From: Ruegeria sp. HKCCD8929
GTDB lineage: Bacteria; Pseudomonadota; Alphaproteobacteria; Rhodobacterales; Rhodobacteraceae
Direction of reading: 5' to 3'
Assembly: GCF_013031405.1 (NCBI RefSeq)
Contig: NZ_WPZY01000009.1
Coordinates: 114,316 to 178,315 of the forward strand
DNA length: 64,000 nt
The number at the start of each line of letters is the position of its first letter. The first letter of the stretch is position 1. Below are positions 62,952 through 64,000 of this stretch, one piece after another. A program made the translations under genes and the position numbers. Below the pieces are notes generated by a model that made no database searches, was not told the origin of the DNA, and was given only the letters and a program-made list of their open reading frames with translations.

Positions 62952-63713
62952 ATGCCCCAAGTCGATCTGAACGCCGATATGGGCGAAAGCTTTGGCCCCT
63001 GGAAAATGGGCGATGACGAGAGCCTGCTGAAGATCATCACTTCGGCCAATATCGCCTGCGGGTTTCACGCCGGCGATCCGGACGTAATGGCCCAGACCAT
63101 GGCGCTGGCGGCGGAAAACGGCGTGGGGATTGGCGCGCACCCCGGGTTTCCCGACCTTCAGGGCTTTGGCCGGCGCAACATGAAGGTGCCGCATGAGACT
63201 TTGCGCAACCTCGTCCGCTATCAGCTCGGCGCGGCGCGCGGCATGGCCCAGGCGGCTGGCACAAGAGTCCGGCATCTGAAGCTGCACGGGGCGCTCGCCA
63301 ACATGTGCTCGGTCGATCTGGACATGGCGCGGGCCTGCTATCAGGGCGCGCTGGATGTCGACCCGGATATCATCGTCATGGTTCTAGCGGTGACCAAGCA
63401 AGAGGAGGCGGTGCGCGAACTGGGCTGCAAATGGGTGGGCGAGATCTTTGCCGACCGTGCCTATAACGACGACGGCACGCTGGTCGACCGCGCGCTGCCC
63501 GGTGCGGTGATCCACGACCCCGAACTGGCGGGCCCGCGCATCCTGAATATGGTCCGCGAGGGCGCGATCATCACCGAAAGGGGCAAGCTGCTGGAAACCT
63601 CGATCGACACGATCTGCCTGCATGGTGACGGCCCGACTGCGGTACAGATCGCACGCTCTGTTCGGTCATGCCTGATCGAGGGGGGTGTCGATGTGACGAA
63701 GTTCGAGCGGTAG
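62952..63713 (+). CDS. pxpA: 5-oxoprolinase subunit PxpA (LamB/YcsF family)
   Basis: The 253-residue protein starts VDLNADMGESFGPWKMGDDE and contains ITSANIACGFHAGDPDVM, GVGIGAHPGFPDLQGFGRRN and HLKLHGALANM, the conserved LamB/YcsF segments. The C-terminal ICLHGDGPTAVQIARSVR is also typical. PxpA is the third component of bacterial 5-oxoprolinase. The ATG at 62952 is preceded by GAGGAG and starts the conserved text. Confidence 0.94.
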   Translation: MPQVDLNADMGESFGPWKMGDDESLLKIITSANIACGFHAGDPDVMAQTMALAAENGVGIGAHPGFPDLQGFGRRNMKVPHETLRNLVRYQLGAARGMAQAAGTRVRHLKLHGALANMCSVDLDMARACYQGALDVDPDIIVMVLAVTKQEEAVRELGCKWVGEIFADRAYNDDGTLVDRALPGAVIHDPELAGPRILNMVREGAIITERGKLLETSIDTICLHGDGPTAVQIARSVRSCLIEGGVDVTKFER

Positions 63714-63778
63714 TGGCATTGTCACAATACAAAAACTCCCCGATGCAAGGTTAAGTATTTGATATCCTGCGGTTATTT

Positions 63779-63833
63779 TGGTTGCGAGAGCAGGATTTGC
63801 ACCTCTGACCTTCAGGTTATGGTTTGAAGGGAC
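63779..63833 (-). pseudogene. Decayed 3' half of tRNA-fMet
   Basis: Read on the minus strand the sequence matches the 3' half of the intact tRNA-fMet at 63946 in most positions (CATAACCTGAAGGTCAGAGG, then the T-arm and GCAACCA). Changes in the T arm and anticodon stem would spoil the fold, and no 5' half is present. It lies 167 bases from the intact gene. Confidence 0.75.
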
Positions 63834-63888
63834 CGTGGCCCCGGTGGGGCCGCGCAAGCCCTGATAACGACGAGGTGAAGACGTTAAG

Positions 63889-63911
63889 CAATTGATCCGG
63901 GGGATCAATTG
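63889..63911 (-). terminator. Palindrome downstream of tRNA-fMet
   Basis: CAATTGATCC-GGG-GGATCAATTG is a perfect 10-bp stem 34 bases after the tRNA 3' end on the minus strand. A smaller stem, GGCCCC-GGT-GGGGCC, lies at 63837-63851. Either could end the tRNA transcript, though no T-run follows. Confidence 0.55.
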
Positions 63912-63945
63912 TAGTCTGAACGGGCTGCGCGTGGATTATTCGACC

Positions 63946-64000
63946 TGGTTGCGGGAGCAGGATTTGAACCTGCGACCTTCAGGTTATGAGCCTGACGAGC
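63946..64000 (-). tRNA. Initiator tRNA-fMet (anticodon CAT), cut by window edge
   Basis: The minus strand reads GCTCGTCAGG, anticodon loop CTCATAA, CCTGA, AGGTC, the T arm GCAGG-TTCAAAT-CCTGC, then TCCCGCAACCA. This fits the 3' part of alphaproteobacterial initiator tRNA. The 5' acceptor and D arm lie beyond the window end. Confidence 0.9.

Noticed and set aside
63714..63945. Possible small gene after pxpA
   Set aside because: The sequence is occupied by a tRNA fragment and palindromes; the minus-strand frame there translates tRNA sequence.

Overview
The window looks like a Rhodobacteraceae (Roseobacter-group alphaproteobacterium) chromosome. I infer this from the high GC content, the alphaproteobacterial tRNA sequences, a complex I NDUFA9-like gene, a Hint-domain protein, the frcBCAK fructose-uptake operon, and the TRAP and PxpABC gene clusters. 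No species can be named from the sequence alone.

Left backbone (1-16.98 kb): a DMT exporter; msrB-msrA (4-nt overlap); a hydantoinase/oxoprolinase; queG; a glutathione S-transferase; mtgA; a Hint-domain protein; the glutamate synthase genes gltD and gltB with a small GFA-family gene between them; uppP; an NDUFA9-like NAD-binding protein; and tRNA-Leu(CAG).

Island (about 16.96-42.33 kb): a 25.4-kb element sits in the 3' end of tRNA-Leu(CAG). It has a P4-type integrase next to the tRNA, which is frameshifted at an A5 run. An AlpA-like regulator lies near the other end, and an imperfect copy of the tRNA 3' end marks attR. It also carries a tRNA-Pro 3' half, a decayed second recombinase, and IS21, IS481 and IS110 debris. 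The cargo is a BNR/YCF48-type propeller, a ferritin-like protein, a truncated fungalysin-propeptide-like protein, a PAP2/vanadium-haloperoxidase-fold protein, a SARP-like regulator, a 163-aa unknown, an S8 subtilase, a propeptide-HAD-HExxH metallopeptidase fusion, a second truncated BNR gene, a small secreted protein, a membrane pentapeptide-repeat protein and a DUF6880-type protein.

Just beyond attR (42.5-46.9 kb) lies a compact SARP regulator / PAP2 / S8 subtilase cluster with the same protein types as the island. The repeated pairing of a winged-helix/TPR regulator with a PAP2-fold enzyme and a subtilase, none of which has an obvious N-terminal signal peptide, is the best candidate here for an undescribed system.

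Right backbone (47.2-64 kb): a ROK regulator divergent from frcB-frcC-frcA-frcK (fructose ABC uptake plus a kinase), a GNAT acetyltransferase and tRNA-Ser(GCT). Then comes a catabolic cluster: LysR, enolase-superfamily enzyme, MarR, FAD amino-acid dehydrogenase, TRAP transporter DctP-DctQ-DctM, BASS-like permease and 5-oxoprolinase PxpB-PxpC-PxpA. It probably imports and degrades a cyclic amino acid such as a proline derivative or pyroglutamate. The window ends inside an initiator tRNA-fMet gene, preceded by a decayed copy of its 3' half.
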